Source: Hygrocybe punicea (taxonomy: Eukaryota; Basidiomycota; Agaricomycetes; Agaricales; Hygrophoraceae). Taken from it: a stretch of DNA of 64,000 nt. The notes beneath the pieces are model-generated. The model was given only the letters and a program-made list of their open reading frames with translations, was not told the DNA's origin and did not search any database. Positions 1 through 12,304 of this stretch are shown here, one piece after another; position 1 is the first letter of the stretch; every line of letters begins with the position of its first letter. Made by a program: the position numbers and the translations under genes. The stretch covers positions 4,402,001-4,466,000 of the forward strand of contig OY744464.1 in the NCBI GenBank assembly GCA_963556145.1, written 5' to 3'.

Positions 1-751
1 TTGCTGCCTGTACCGGTGTCGAAACTGATGATACATCCCCGCGTAGACCAAAGAGATTTATATTAAACTCACAACTATTCGCAATCCTTCGGCGACTTCC
101 CCCAAATCCCGGGCGGCCTTTACACGGGTACGAGCCTTGCAGGTGTCTAGCCGTCGTTCGAGGTCTCCTATAGCTGAGATCCAAGATTCTTCCACATCTG
201 TGTCAAGAATGAGTGTTGCCAGAGATGGTGGGATAACTATATCTGATATCAAGTTGGACAGCGGTTTTTCGATTCTCTGATATTCAGGCTCAGTGTCCAT
301 GTTTGCTAGTGGGAGAAAAAAGAACTCAACTCGTCGGCTTTTCAGTCTCTTGTCAATGTTTTTACTGCGGTCCTGTAGGTCAAATATCTGGCCAGATACT
401 ACGGAGAGGTCCTTCTGAAACGTGGAAAGGAAAGACTCCAAAGAGTCTAGCAATGCTATGCTCGTCTGAACATAGCACCATTGGATGAGACTCGGAGACA
501 ACGTTGATGTGAGGCGCATCGCCCACCTGAACTTGGTCATGAAGTTCGACAAATTCTTTTCCCTGCCGACTGTCTTTCCAGAGTTGGAACGGGAATGAAT
601 GAGAGCAATAGTCATAAGCGAATGAACTTACAGGAATGGGGATAAGTTTCTTGTATTCCCTCCGCTACCGGTAGTTTTCCTACATCCAAATAAGATCGTA
701 AACCTGCTGGTTGATCGATAACGTATCCCTACCACTCGCGTCTGCACTCAT
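1..751 (-). CDS. VPS52: VPS52-like GARP/EARP tethering subunit, N-terminal part (runs off the window)
   Basis: Vps52 is a subunit of the GARP complex, which tethers endosome-derived vesicles at the trans-Golgi. The reading frame on the minus strand carries the conserved N-terminal Vps52 block: KEFVELHDQVQ, then LLDSLESFLSTFQKDLS, then DLQDRSKNIDKRLKSRR, then IEKPLSNLI and DLGEVAEGLRIV. These pieces are separated by short introns, for example one after the LKSRR codons beginning GTTGAG and ending TATCAG, and one just before position 60 where the frame leaves the window. The ATG at 751 (MSADASGRD) is the best start seen, but joining it to the next block (GKLPVAEGIQETYPHS) needs a further small intron, so the first exon is uncertain. 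The C-terminal two thirds lie outside the window. The family call is secure; the exact 5' end is not. Confidence 0.85.
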
Positions 752-800
752 GGTGGTTCTGTTGGTATAAATTTAAACGAAATTACGTAATATATATGTA

Positions 801-2757
801 CTATAGCGCGGAATCCAAAGCATTTTGCAACGACGAAGTGCTGTGAGAGATATATTGGTGCTGTCCATTCAGTATGGGGCCATCGCTGTCACTCTCATCC
901 CCCAGTACATGGAAATGGTCCCAGTCAAATCCTGGTGGGTCCACCACAATCTTCTTCAATACATCCTGTAGATCTGGATGCTTTGTCAGTGATAAATTTA
1001 TCCACCGGACACTGATCATCCAGGTCGCGACACCCTTCGGTGGAATGAAGAATCCTTCCTTGTTTGGCCCACGATGTCGTTCCTTCTTGCTCATCCCCCG
1101 CTTCGGTTTCTGGATTTTCTCTAACCTGTCCTCGTCGTCGAGCACATTATAAAATCGCTGCAGGCGAGAACTACGCCATGGTTGACCGCGAACCCGTAAA
1201 AAGCCTGAGGGGTGGAACGTCTCCGCTGATTCCTCGTCGTTATCGGACTCCTCCGACGACATGCACTCAACTTGGAGAGCACCATCGAAGATCACATGTT
1301 CGAACATTTCCAGTTTCAACCGTGTTTCAGTGCGGCTGCTCAACTTCTATGAGAGAGAAGCCATAGAGGTGAATACATGCTATGAGGGTTACAATGACTT
1401 CCACGCACCACTTTTCGCCGACCAAGTCGTCTCGCTTTCAATGCTTTGACATCCTCCCTCTTCTTGTGATTTAGGGCAACCATAGCATCCCGTTGAGCTT
1501 TAAATTTCTGTCGGAGCGTAATAAATGCTTGATCAAAAACGGCTTCCATTGTCTTCTTGATGAAATCTTTATCGGGAACGTGTTTGTACAAACGCCGATT
1601 GGACTTGAGATCGGCCAGTATCCGTGTCTTCATGCGACTATTGTGAACGGATTGCTTCGTGGTCTTGTCCCACACAAAACGCACGGCGTCATGAGACTCT
1701 AGAGCGGCACCTTCGATATGACCGTCTGGTAAATTCTTGTCGGAATCAAGTTCCATAAGGCGTAGTATGTGCAAACGCATCGCTTGCTAATCATGACAAG
1801 AGACAATCAATTATTTTATTGGGGGATTCATTAATTGGAGACAGCGCCTCACGTGTATGCTCAGACATCTAGTGTCATGATGATTGATGCGCTTATTTGG
1901 TCGCTCGGGGGGTGACGCGGAGCCTTCTATGTCAGAGCCGTTATCTTCCTCGCCGATTGTGGGGTCAGGGGTTTGTCTCTTGCGAGAAGTATTTGGAGGG
2001 GGGTCAGAATGGAAAGATGCCGGTTCGGGGGAGACAGCTCCGGGAGTGAGAGAAGGAGCCGGGGAAGGCGGTTCAACATCAATGGCATCTGACTGTTCCC
2101 CATAGGCGTTATCATTGTCGATCTCGGTATAATAAGGCTGTTGCCATTCGGGAGGTGGGTTTGAGCATCCTTCGACGGCGGTGGCCGAGTGGCCAGACGA
2201 TGGCTGAGAAACTGGAGAAATAGGCAAAGATAATGGCCGTGGTTGTTGATCGGGAGCTGAAGAATATCCATTGAAATGGGGTACGTGCAGGAATCTCGAA
2301 GAAGAGGAGTCAACGATGAAACCTCGGAGGGATGCAATTTCTTGACGCATGTCAATCATAAGCCTCTCCATTTCCGCCTGCCTCTGAGAATACTTCGCCT
2401 CTAGCTCCTGTTCCCACGCGAGTCTACGTTTTCGCTCGATCTCTTGTGCCTCTCTGGTAGTAGACAGAACACGGAGAAGTTCTTGGACAGCGTGGATACC
2501 CTCCGGAGATGGATGGGTTCGTATTCTGGAGTTTCTTCCTTTATATTATGCACAATTCCAGCAGCGCGTTGTGCTCACCGTGGTGGAGGCGGTGGCGGCT
2601 CAGATATTGCAATTTCTAATTCACTGCGATGGGGTACATATTCTTGAGGTGGTGGAACAACAGGCTGTAGACGAGGGGCATAAGAGCTAACAGAGCTTCT
2701 TTGTCTAGTTTGGATGATATGTGGATTGAGAGCATCGGATAGCTCACTTGTCGGCAT
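801..2757 (-). CDS. Conserved coiled-coil hypothetical protein
   Basis: I do not recognise a named family. Four exons splice cleanly in frame. Exon 1 starts at the ATG at 2757 (MPTSELSDALNPH) and ends in a run of six prolines. Exon 2 is strongly charged (REAQEIERKRRLAWEQE, then QEIASLRGF) and should form a coiled coil, followed by a Ser/Pro-rich stretch and a basic patch (ERPNKRINHH). Exon 3 (MRLHILRLMELDSDKNLPDG through VRFVWDKTTKQSVHN) looks globular and conserved. Exon 4 carries EESDNDEESAETFHPSGFLR and ends in an acidic, Ser-rich tail. The exon 2/3 junction uses GTGAGG with an ATTAG acceptor; the exon 3/4 junction follows RRK. The basic plus acidic composition fits a nuclear or chromatin-associated protein, which is inference only. 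It lies head to head with RPN11, 132 bp from ATG to ATG. Confidence 0.7.
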
Positions 2758-2889
2758 TCAAGAATCAAGGAAGCGCCCGCTTGTTACCATAACTGTTTAT
2801 TCCCGGGGCTGCAGCCAAATAAAGGCAAGCATTGCGTCAATAAGATCGGACGCGTCAGCTACAGTCAAGGCTCACGAAACGGACAAATC

Positions 2890-4125
<1,236 letters not shown>

Positions 4126-4633
4126 ACATGGCATGTGACTGGTTGACCAATCGATTTCATTGAGCTGTGGAGAAACAATATTAATTGTCGTATTTCCCGA
4201 TCTTGACTAGGCACAAATGACATCGCCATTTTGATTTTAAGACGGATTGCGATGGCTGACCTGGGTCCTAGGAGTCACCTATGGCTTATTGGCTTATTGA
4301 AACGGACGAGAAGGACCAAAACATTCAAACAATCTCCTTCGATTGATCGGAAGGACTTGGTGAGCAAAACGGTGCAAGTCAAGTGACAAGGTGCCGGCTT
4401 ACTTGGAGCACTGGATGTCATTTTAAGTTGTCGGAGCCTGTAGCAAGATAACAAATTGCCTGAACGCAGACTTGGAAAGGCTTATCATTTGAATGATGGA
4501 CCCCTAAAGCGCTGCTCCAGTTGGTCGCCAAACTGGTTTTATGGAGCAAAGATAAGGGTCAAATTGTTTTTAAAGGTTTGACGACGTGGATACATTGGAG
4601 ATAGCGACTGAAGCCGACGACATACTTGCGATA
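4126..4633. other. Convergent intergenic region, no feature recognised
   Basis: This gap separates the 3' ends of RPN11 (plus) and the mitochondrial S18 gene (minus). It should hold the 3' UTRs of both. I see no open frame with coding character, no tRNA-like cloverleaf arms and no repeat. Confidence 0.5.
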
Positions 4634-5315
4634 TCAGCTACCACTACGCTTCGTGCGCCACCCGTCAGTATTTGGTCTACTCAAGATGGGTATAATTCCC
4701 ATGTGTTTCGCCCTCCGAATGGCTTTGCCCAGTCTGCGCTGACTTTTTGTTGTGAGACCTGTTTTTTCACGTCCGTAAATTTTCCCCATTTCCGACATGA
4801 AACCAGCCAAAAGGTCAGCGTTTTGACATTCTTCCAATGGGTCAAGACCGAGTTGGTGAAAAACATCGTTATAACGAGCTTCGCGCGAGCCAGGTCCTAG
4901 TGTCTGTCTCTTTCTCGGAGGCTGACGTGTTTTGAGACGGGATTTGTAAGTTAGCTGGTGGGGTCGTATGTGCTGAAGAAGAGGAGGCGTGAGAGGTAAA
5001 TGAGAATAGGGCAATTACAAGTTTACCGTGGTGTCTTTGAAAGGCTTCCATAAAATGTAAGGTTCACGGGAGAAGACGGCTGGTGGGCACGGTGGTGAGA
5101 AGAAGTAGGGAATTGCAGACCAACCAACCTTGGGACTTTGGGGAATATTTTGGGGTGGGCTTGTGACGGTTAGCCTCATCGTCCAAGATGTCCGCCAATT
5201 GGTTCTGATCCTGGGGATAGGTGTTGCCGGTACGGGTAAATGATGAGATGGCTATTGTTCTCGCCGCATTGAGATGAATCTGGTGGGGAGTGACAGAGCG
5301 AAAAAGGCTGAACAT
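4634..5315 (-). CDS. RSM18: Mitochondrial small-subunit ribosomal protein bS18m
   Basis: bS18 binds 16S-type rRNA on the platform of the small ribosomal subunit. The C-terminal exon has the bS18 signature KSQRRLGKAIRRAKHMGIIP, preceded by RYNDVFHQLGLDPLEECQNA, typical of the fungal mitochondrial form. The first exon starts at the ATG at 5315 (MFSLFRSVTPHQIHLNAA), an Arg- and hydroxyl-rich, acid-free stretch that fits a mitochondrial presequence. A short middle exon reads EPYILWKPFKDTT before a GTAAAC donor. At least three exons are needed, and the exact boundary between the first and middle exons was not fixed. The gene is transcribed away from the RIM15-like gene, with about 600 bp between the two starts. 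Confidence 0.88.
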
Positions 5316-5921
5316 GATCCGGATGAAGGTGCTCTCGCAGGGGTTTCGAACGATACGACACTAGTACTAGCTATAGGGTCTAGTCCTCGATCGAAGGACA
5401 GGGACAGGTTAACGGTCGAAATATTTTTTTTTTGCTGGAATTGCTTTTTTGGTTGGTGCTGTCACGTGGTGATGAGTCGGAGATGTCCGGCCAGATTTAA
5501 GACCCCGGATACCTCGTGACATAACCAGTCCACGAGGTCATTATCACTACGATTCAAATATCCAACTCTCAAACGCCTTTGCTGATTGCCTGCACTGTAC
5601 CCAACAAGTTATCACCAGGCCATCCCAGCATACCGTATGTAACGGTTGGCCTTGACTATTACCCTGCTCGTTCGTTTTAACATTAGCAATTGTGTGCAGG
5701 CTGACCCCAACCGTGACCCTCGCCCGCCCACCCTTCCCACCAACATCTCCCACACTCGCCGAACCAGCGAAAAATCTTATCCAGCCCCTACCTTGGTTTC
5801 CCATGCTGTGTTGATCCACCATTCTCGCATCTTTCCCGCCCTCTCGTATCTTATTCCCACTCGTATTCTGAACACGTCCTGACAAACTTGGAATCAGAAC
5901 TCCTCGGCAAGCTTGGCTCTC
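5316..5921. promoter_or_regulatory. Divergent intergenic region between RSM18 and the RIM15-like kinase
   Basis: The 606 bp between the two divergent starts should hold both promoters and the RIM15 5' leader. A short T-rich tract lies near 5424-5434, and C-rich pyrimidine runs lie near 5705-5850, upstream of the RIM15 ATG. I see no clear TATA box close to either start and no open frame with coding character. Confidence 0.35.
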
Positions 5922-8900
5922 ATGACAGACCCTGTTCCTCACCGTCGTCAACCTCCAAGCCCGCTCGTCTTCTCTCCAAATTCTGTCTTGTCTTCTGCTC
6001 CGCCTTCGACCAACGGCACCGGTAGCAACCATGGTTCCGGTTCAAACACAGTGTCCATGCCTTTTGTCAGACGCCACGTAACTCGTCGTCTCAAGGCTGC
6101 AAAGGCGGAGTGCGACAAGGAATTGCAACGTGTCACCAACAACATCACTACTTTCTTTGAAGATAACCTGCGGGATGGAGACCACGAAACGCACCGTGAG
6201 CTTCGTGACCGCGAACGGGAACGAGAGAGGGACCGTGATCGTGATTCACAAAATGGCGAGCCTCTCCGCGAGGCTTTTGTTCTCAATGCTGCCGATCTCA
6301 GGTCCGCCTTGCAGACTGATGAATCTAGTTCTGATGGTGGCTATGAGGCCGAAGTCGAGTACAGCCGTCACAGTCGCCAGCAGTGCGCTCCTCCAGACGA
6401 CGATAACCACACAGGCCCTACTCTGGCACATTGGGCCTCTTCGCCGGGACTACTTACCGCCTCGTCTGCCCTCTCCAGTCCCGCATCGTTGCGCCGGCAA
6501 AACACTCTGCCACGAGATAAACCTCTCAGTACATCGGCTTCTTCCAACGATGTCAATTTTGGCTCTGCGGTGGCAACCGTTCCTTTGCCGGAGTCGTGCA
6601 GTGGCCGTAAACAAGCCAACGTTGTCGTTCCCACGTCTTGGTCAATGCAACGAATATCTCGCCGCCTATCTCGCACTATCCACATCCCTACTCGTTCGGG
6701 TCCTTCTGCCCAAAGCTCTCGTTCTACCTCTCGTTCAAGGTCACCCCTGCCACCCAATACCTCCACAACCAGTCACGGTAGCTTTTCAGAACACTTTGTC
6801 GGCACTCCACCCACGTTATCTGCTAACCGCCGTTCTTCTCGCATTCTCGTCGACGACCCCATTGACCCCATAATGACTGCTCTATATGACATCATTGCCC
6901 TTTCCACAGATATAGTTGACATGACCGTTACTCAGCTTACAGCTCAACCCAAGGTGTGCGAAACTCTTGTGCAGAGAGTTCAAAACATTGGCAAAGCGTG
7001 GGATGAACACCCTGATTGGCACGGACGGAACTGGTACGTCCAGGTGCTCCTCGCAGTCGCCAGCCTTAGCCGTGTGGTGGAATGGTGGGAGGCAGAGAAA
7101 CAGTTTTGGCATTTTGACGACAATGATGACGAGCAGGACGAGCCCTTAACGTTCGTTACCAAGCCTGCTGACGAGCCAAATCCGGTCCTTTCATCATCTG
7201 CTCTTAGGAAACATGTTACAGAGCTCGATTCCTCAAACTTCTTTCTGGAAGATAACAAGCTCAGATTGGCGAAGCCTCTGACTCAGGGTAGAAGGTCACG
7301 GGACGAGCAACCTAAAATTCTTTCATCCCCCATACCTCAACGGGAGCAGGAACGGAACACTCGCGGGGCTTCCAAATTACAGGACAATAATGAGTCTGCA
7401 CGTGTGCTGGCGACAGAGCGCTTGCGGCTACAGGCCGAGACCGCGCAGAACCAAAATGTGATCCTTGAGCTAAACCTTGACGGCGATCATTTTAAATGGG
7501 CCAATTACGCGTGGAGGGTTGTTGTTGGGTCAGTTTATCCAATTACTCCGTGTCGCCTGCAAATTCTAACCTTCCTGGTTGAACTGCTAGGACGGACCCT
7601 GATGAGTTGTCCGGGAATCGAATCTCACATTTACTCTGTCCAGGCGATTGGAACGTCTTCACGGATGCAACGCAACGACTACAAGAAGACGACTCGCGTA
7701 CTGTCGAAGTCAGGTTCAAACTCCAGATAGAGCCGGAAGTCGAGCGTGAACAATCTTCTGGGAAGTTGTACCAGCAAATGGAAGGTAAGGGAATGTTGAT
7801 GTTCGACCGTGAGGATGGCCAACCGACGCATACGATGTGGGTTGTGAAGCCCATTGCTCCACCTCGGTACGAACATGACTCGCCTTCCGTTACAATGGCG
7901 AGCGGTGATATGGAGGAGGAATTTTTTGATTCGGGCACTGGCGGTCAACATCCCTCTGTCCCCATCACCCCATTTTCTTTCAACGAACCTTTCAGCACCG
8001 ACCTTATACTTTGTCGAATATGCGAAAGCCGAATCCCCCAATGGTACTTTGAAAAGCACAGCGAGACATGCGTGGAAGTGCATCGTCTGGAGGCAGAAAT
8101 TGCGGAGTGCAATGAGTCGATTTCGGAACTGCGGAATACCATTCGTGATCTCTGTTCTGCTTTGGATGGATCATCACCCGTCGCGGTTCCCGAGTATCGC
8201 GGTATGCCCATTTTCACACCATCAACATCACCGATCATCCCGTCGCCTCTTCAGCTGTTTCGTGTGAACAAGCTGCAACGAATGAGTGTTAAGAAGATTC
8301 AGCGACGCCTTTTGGATCAACTAGAGGAAATCTTGCAAGTGGCGTTGGAGGTGTCTATGCCCTCTCTCAAGGAGGAGGAATCGAAAGAGCCGATCGAGCG
8401 TCAGCGGTTGCTCTCTCCTGGTTCCGAACGGAAGATGTCGCAAGTCCGCAACTGGAATAAACCCTCAACTCAGGATGCGGCCCTTGGACAACTCGTGCAG
8501 GATGCCGAGCGCGTGATGCGCCAGAAGATTGATAACGTTGTCCGCATGCAAAACACGATCAGGTACTCGGAGAAGATTTGGCATGAATGGGAAGAAAAAG
8601 TGGAACATTTACTCGCCACTGCCAGTGATTCGGAATCGGACGGGAGCGGTGACGGTGATGAAGATAACCGTGATAACCACAGAAATCGAAAGAGCGATAC
8701 CCAGGACGGGGACGATGCGTCCAGCACTACTTCAGAGTATGCCCTGGATGGTGACCGTCCTTCCTCAGAGCCTACTCCTATGGCGTCGTCCTCTTTAATT
8801 CATTCCGCTGAATCTGTTGGCCATGCCAGTAGTTCTATATCAGTGCCTCCTCTCATACCTCGTCAGATAATGCATACCCGATCATCAACTCCATCGTCCG

Positions 8901-11783
8901 TCTCTTCCCCCCTTGCACTTGCTGCACCTATTATGGCGTCTTCCTCACCGGAGGATGCGCTCCCACATATGAGCCTTGACGACGGCCCTATCTCGCTGAA
9001 GGTGAAGGCTGGAAAATCGACGCCAAGCCTACTTGAACCAAAACTCCTCATTACTCCACCCATGTCACCCAAAATTTTGACAAGAGAAACTTCCGCACGT
9101 CGCGCTCATCGGCGACATTCCACGGCCAACCCAATGTTCAGTCCTACGTTGTCCTCAGGACCCCTCTCACCTCGCCAGCCGTCAGCGGCACCGTTGTCAA
9201 GGACGACGCCGACATCCATAAAAGACTTCGACATCATCAAGCCGATTAGCAAAGGTGCATTTGGCTCTGTTTTCCTCGCCAAGAAGAAAGTCACGGGCGA
9301 TTACTATGCTATCAAAGTATTGAAGAAGGCTGACATGATCGCCAAGAATCAGATCACGAACGTCAAAGCTGAGCGGATGATTCTCATGAAACAGGCTGAA
9401 TCTCCCTTCGTAGCCAAGCTCTATTTCACGTTCCAGAGCAAAGATAATTTATATCTCGTCATGGAGTATCTCAACGGTGGTGACTGTGCGGCACTCATCA
9501 AGTCATTGGGCTCACTACCGGAGGAGTGGACCAAGAATTATATTGCTGAAGTAGTTCTCGGTTTGGAGTACCTTCATCAGCGTGGCGTTGTTCATCGGTA
9601 TGTTGCGTGGCGTGGCAATATTCGGGGTATATCACTAATACCTGGTCATAGGGATTTGAAACCAGATAACTTGCTAATAGATCAGCACGGTCACCTGAAG
9701 CTCACAGACTTTGGACTGAGTAGGATTGGTTTACTTGGTCGCCAAACCCGTGAGAATCAGATGGGACGCCTTCACACGAGATATAATTCCCGCTCTCGGC
9801 CACCATCTATGGATGCCACTTATCTGTCTTCTCCTTTGGTTTATGCCGATGTCAATGCTGGAGGTTCGTATTTTAACCAGCGGACAAATCCAGTGTCTCG
9901 GATTGGGAACCCGCCTCATCTCCCTCCTACAGACGATGTCAGTGAATCCAGCGGCTCAGAGTCGCTGTCTGGGTTGCATGCACGACGAAGCATTAAGGCC
10001 AATGAAAGCCCCTTGCAGTCATTCGTCATGGAACTGACAAATGACTTGCGCTCCCATTCAAATTTGGTCAGTGGCACGCCTCCTGGGGAGCAGAAGTTTG
10101 TGGGGACACCAGACTATCTGGCACCGGAGACAATCCTCGGTCTTCGAGGCGACGATGCAACAGTTGATTGGGTACGTGTTCAAATTTTGATATGGTAGGG
10201 CTGATTTTGATAGTCATGCACGCTTAGTGGGCCCTGGGCGTCATTACATATGAGTTTCTCTACGGTATTCCCCCCTTCCACGCGGAAACGCCGGAAAAGG
10301 TGTTCGAAAATATTCTATCAGGACACATCGAATGGCATGATGACTGGATCGAGTTTCGTGAAGCAACGCGCGACTTTATGAAGCGGCTCATGACTCTTGA
10401 CACTGCCCATCGCCTTGGAGCAAACGGTGCAGAAGAGGTTAAAGCTCATCCCTTCTTCGAAGGCATTGAGTGGAACAAAGTTACCACTTCGGAAGCCGCT
10501 TTCATTCCACAAATCTCAGACCCAGAATCGACAGACTACTTTGATCCTAGGGGAGCAATCCCCCAACTTTTCCACGATGATGACTCTGTCGCCGTCTCCA
10601 ACACATCAGACAGTCCCATTGCAGAGCAAGGCGTTCCCGTGCCATCTCCGAGTCTTCCCATCAGTGCCGGTATCAGTCGGGAAGTTTCCACTTCTGGTAG
10701 TGACGATTTTGGCTCATTCAGCTTCAAAAATTTGCCTATACTGAAGCAAGCCAACGACGACGTTATTAGAAAGCTCAAGACAGACCAAATGACTCCCATT
10801 ACGCACACCTTGACGGAGCCGACAGGGTTTCACTCGCGGAAACGCAGTATATCTCAGCGACTGAAGAAGCCCCCGAGCGTAGTGACTACCTTAGACCAAA
10901 AGGGTATGATAGTTAATCCTCCATCTCCGGCTACCTCGACGTCATCCATCGCTTCATCTCCATCGCACGCAAGCGCACAACCCTCCACACCTTGTTCCTC
11001 GGCTGGGCATTCCCGCAAGCCGTCAGAATATGTTGAAAGATTCAAGTATCACCACATGGATGGCGAACGCCGTGGTTCCGTGTCTAGTCGTTTGCGTACT
11101 GCTTCAGTATCAAGCGCCGGTGATGGTTCTGGCTCTGGCTCTGAAAATTGGACGTCGTCTTTGGGTCACGGTTCGAACTACTTTGAATGCAACACGCCTC
11201 CGTCATCCGTCCATTCGATTGATTTGAGAAAAGGACCTGACCCCAGCGATCGAGCGGTCACCTGTTTGCTGGCTGAAGATAATCCTATAACTGCCAAGAT
11301 CATCGAGACCCTACTCATCCGACTTGGTTGCCGATGCGTCGTAGTGGCGGACGGTTCGGAGGCTGTTGGCGTTGCGATGGGCGATATTAGTGCGTTGTCT
11401 GATGACCACATGCTTAGTCACTGACTGTTTTCTTGTCTCAGAATTTGACTGCATTTTGATGGATCTCCATATGCCGTTCCGTAAGTTTGACACACTCATT
11501 TAATTGCTCCACAGTTGTTGACTTTCGGGTAGTGGATGGTGAAAGTGCCGCCCGATACATCAAAAGCACCAATAACAAAAATACCATGACACCCATCATT
11601 GCAGTCAGCGCCTATAGTGCTGCCGATCCGAACGAAACCAGCAACGTCTTCGCGGCTTCCCTCTCGAAACCCCTGCAAAAAGCCAACTTGCTGGCAGTTA
11701 TGCGGAGACTAGGGTTCAAAACCTCCACAGTACAACATGGCGCCGAGACGACCAAGCTGACCGCGTCCTTCAGCAACTCGTGA
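5922..11783 (+). CDS. RIM15: RIM15-like AGC kinase with PAS-like region, zinc finger and receiver domain
   Basis: Rim15/Cek1/Ppk31-type kinases relay nutrient and stress signals to quiescence via the Greatwall pathway. Six exons (5922-7528, 7591-9597, 9652-10171, 10228-11389, 11442-11480, 11533-11783) give 1,861 codons with phases matching throughout. A PAS-like segment lies near residues 530-620. A zinc finger (LCRICESRIP...HSETC) lies near 676 and leads into a short coiled coil. The kinase domain starts near 1080 (ISKGAFGSVF; YYAIKVLKK). The HRD motif near 1205 is split by an intron, DFG is near 1224, and GTPDYLAPE is near 1360, leaving about 135 residues between DFG and APE, as in this family. 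The C-terminal receiver has LLAEDN, phosphoacceptor Asp1773 in LMDLHMP, and a conserved Lys in LSKPLQ. The ATG at 5922 is used because the frame upstream opens only at a TTG. Confidence 0.95.
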
Positions 11784-12304
11784 TCTCACCCTCATTATGT
11801 TATCGCACCCATATTCTGTCTTTGTTCACTTGCATCCCTCCAATGTCGATCAACATGCGTTCACTCCTAATTTCAGCATTTTTCTCACAACCATCGGTCC
11901 AAGCATTTTTTCCTGTTGTCAAATTGCATTGTAAGCTACTAGATGTACTTTCTTTTCCCTCATTGTACGTTGTTCTTGGCTGAGAATTCTTCCAAGGAAA
12001 GCCCCTATGATATATCATGTAGTCTTCTAGCCCCTCAATGAAGTACTTATGTATGTCAGCGCTGAAGCGCTGATGCCCGAAGCGAAGTACTGGGTGATTA
12101 GTCGCGATCCAGTCTAAAACATGGCAGGTCTAAAATAACCGCCGTCGTCATGAAGGGTCCTTTGCGCTTCTCCCAAAAATTCATGCTTCTTCCCAGGTTC
12201 AACTGTGGGAAGACATATCACTCCATCCAGTACAAAATGGCCATCTATGAACGCGATATGCACAGGGTTTTCCTTTCCCCAACACACTCTTTCAAAGATT
12301 CACT
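11784..12304. other. Intergenic region between RIM15-like kinase and copper radical oxidase
   Basis: This tandem gap holds the RIM15 3' UTR and the promoter of the oxidase gene. A near-palindromic motif (GCGCTGAAGCGCTGATG) occurs near 12058-12075. I see no coding frame and no RNA gene. Confidence 0.4.

Noticed and set aside
5913..5921. RIM15 start at 5913
   Set aside because: That codon is TTG; the in-frame ATG at 5922 is used.
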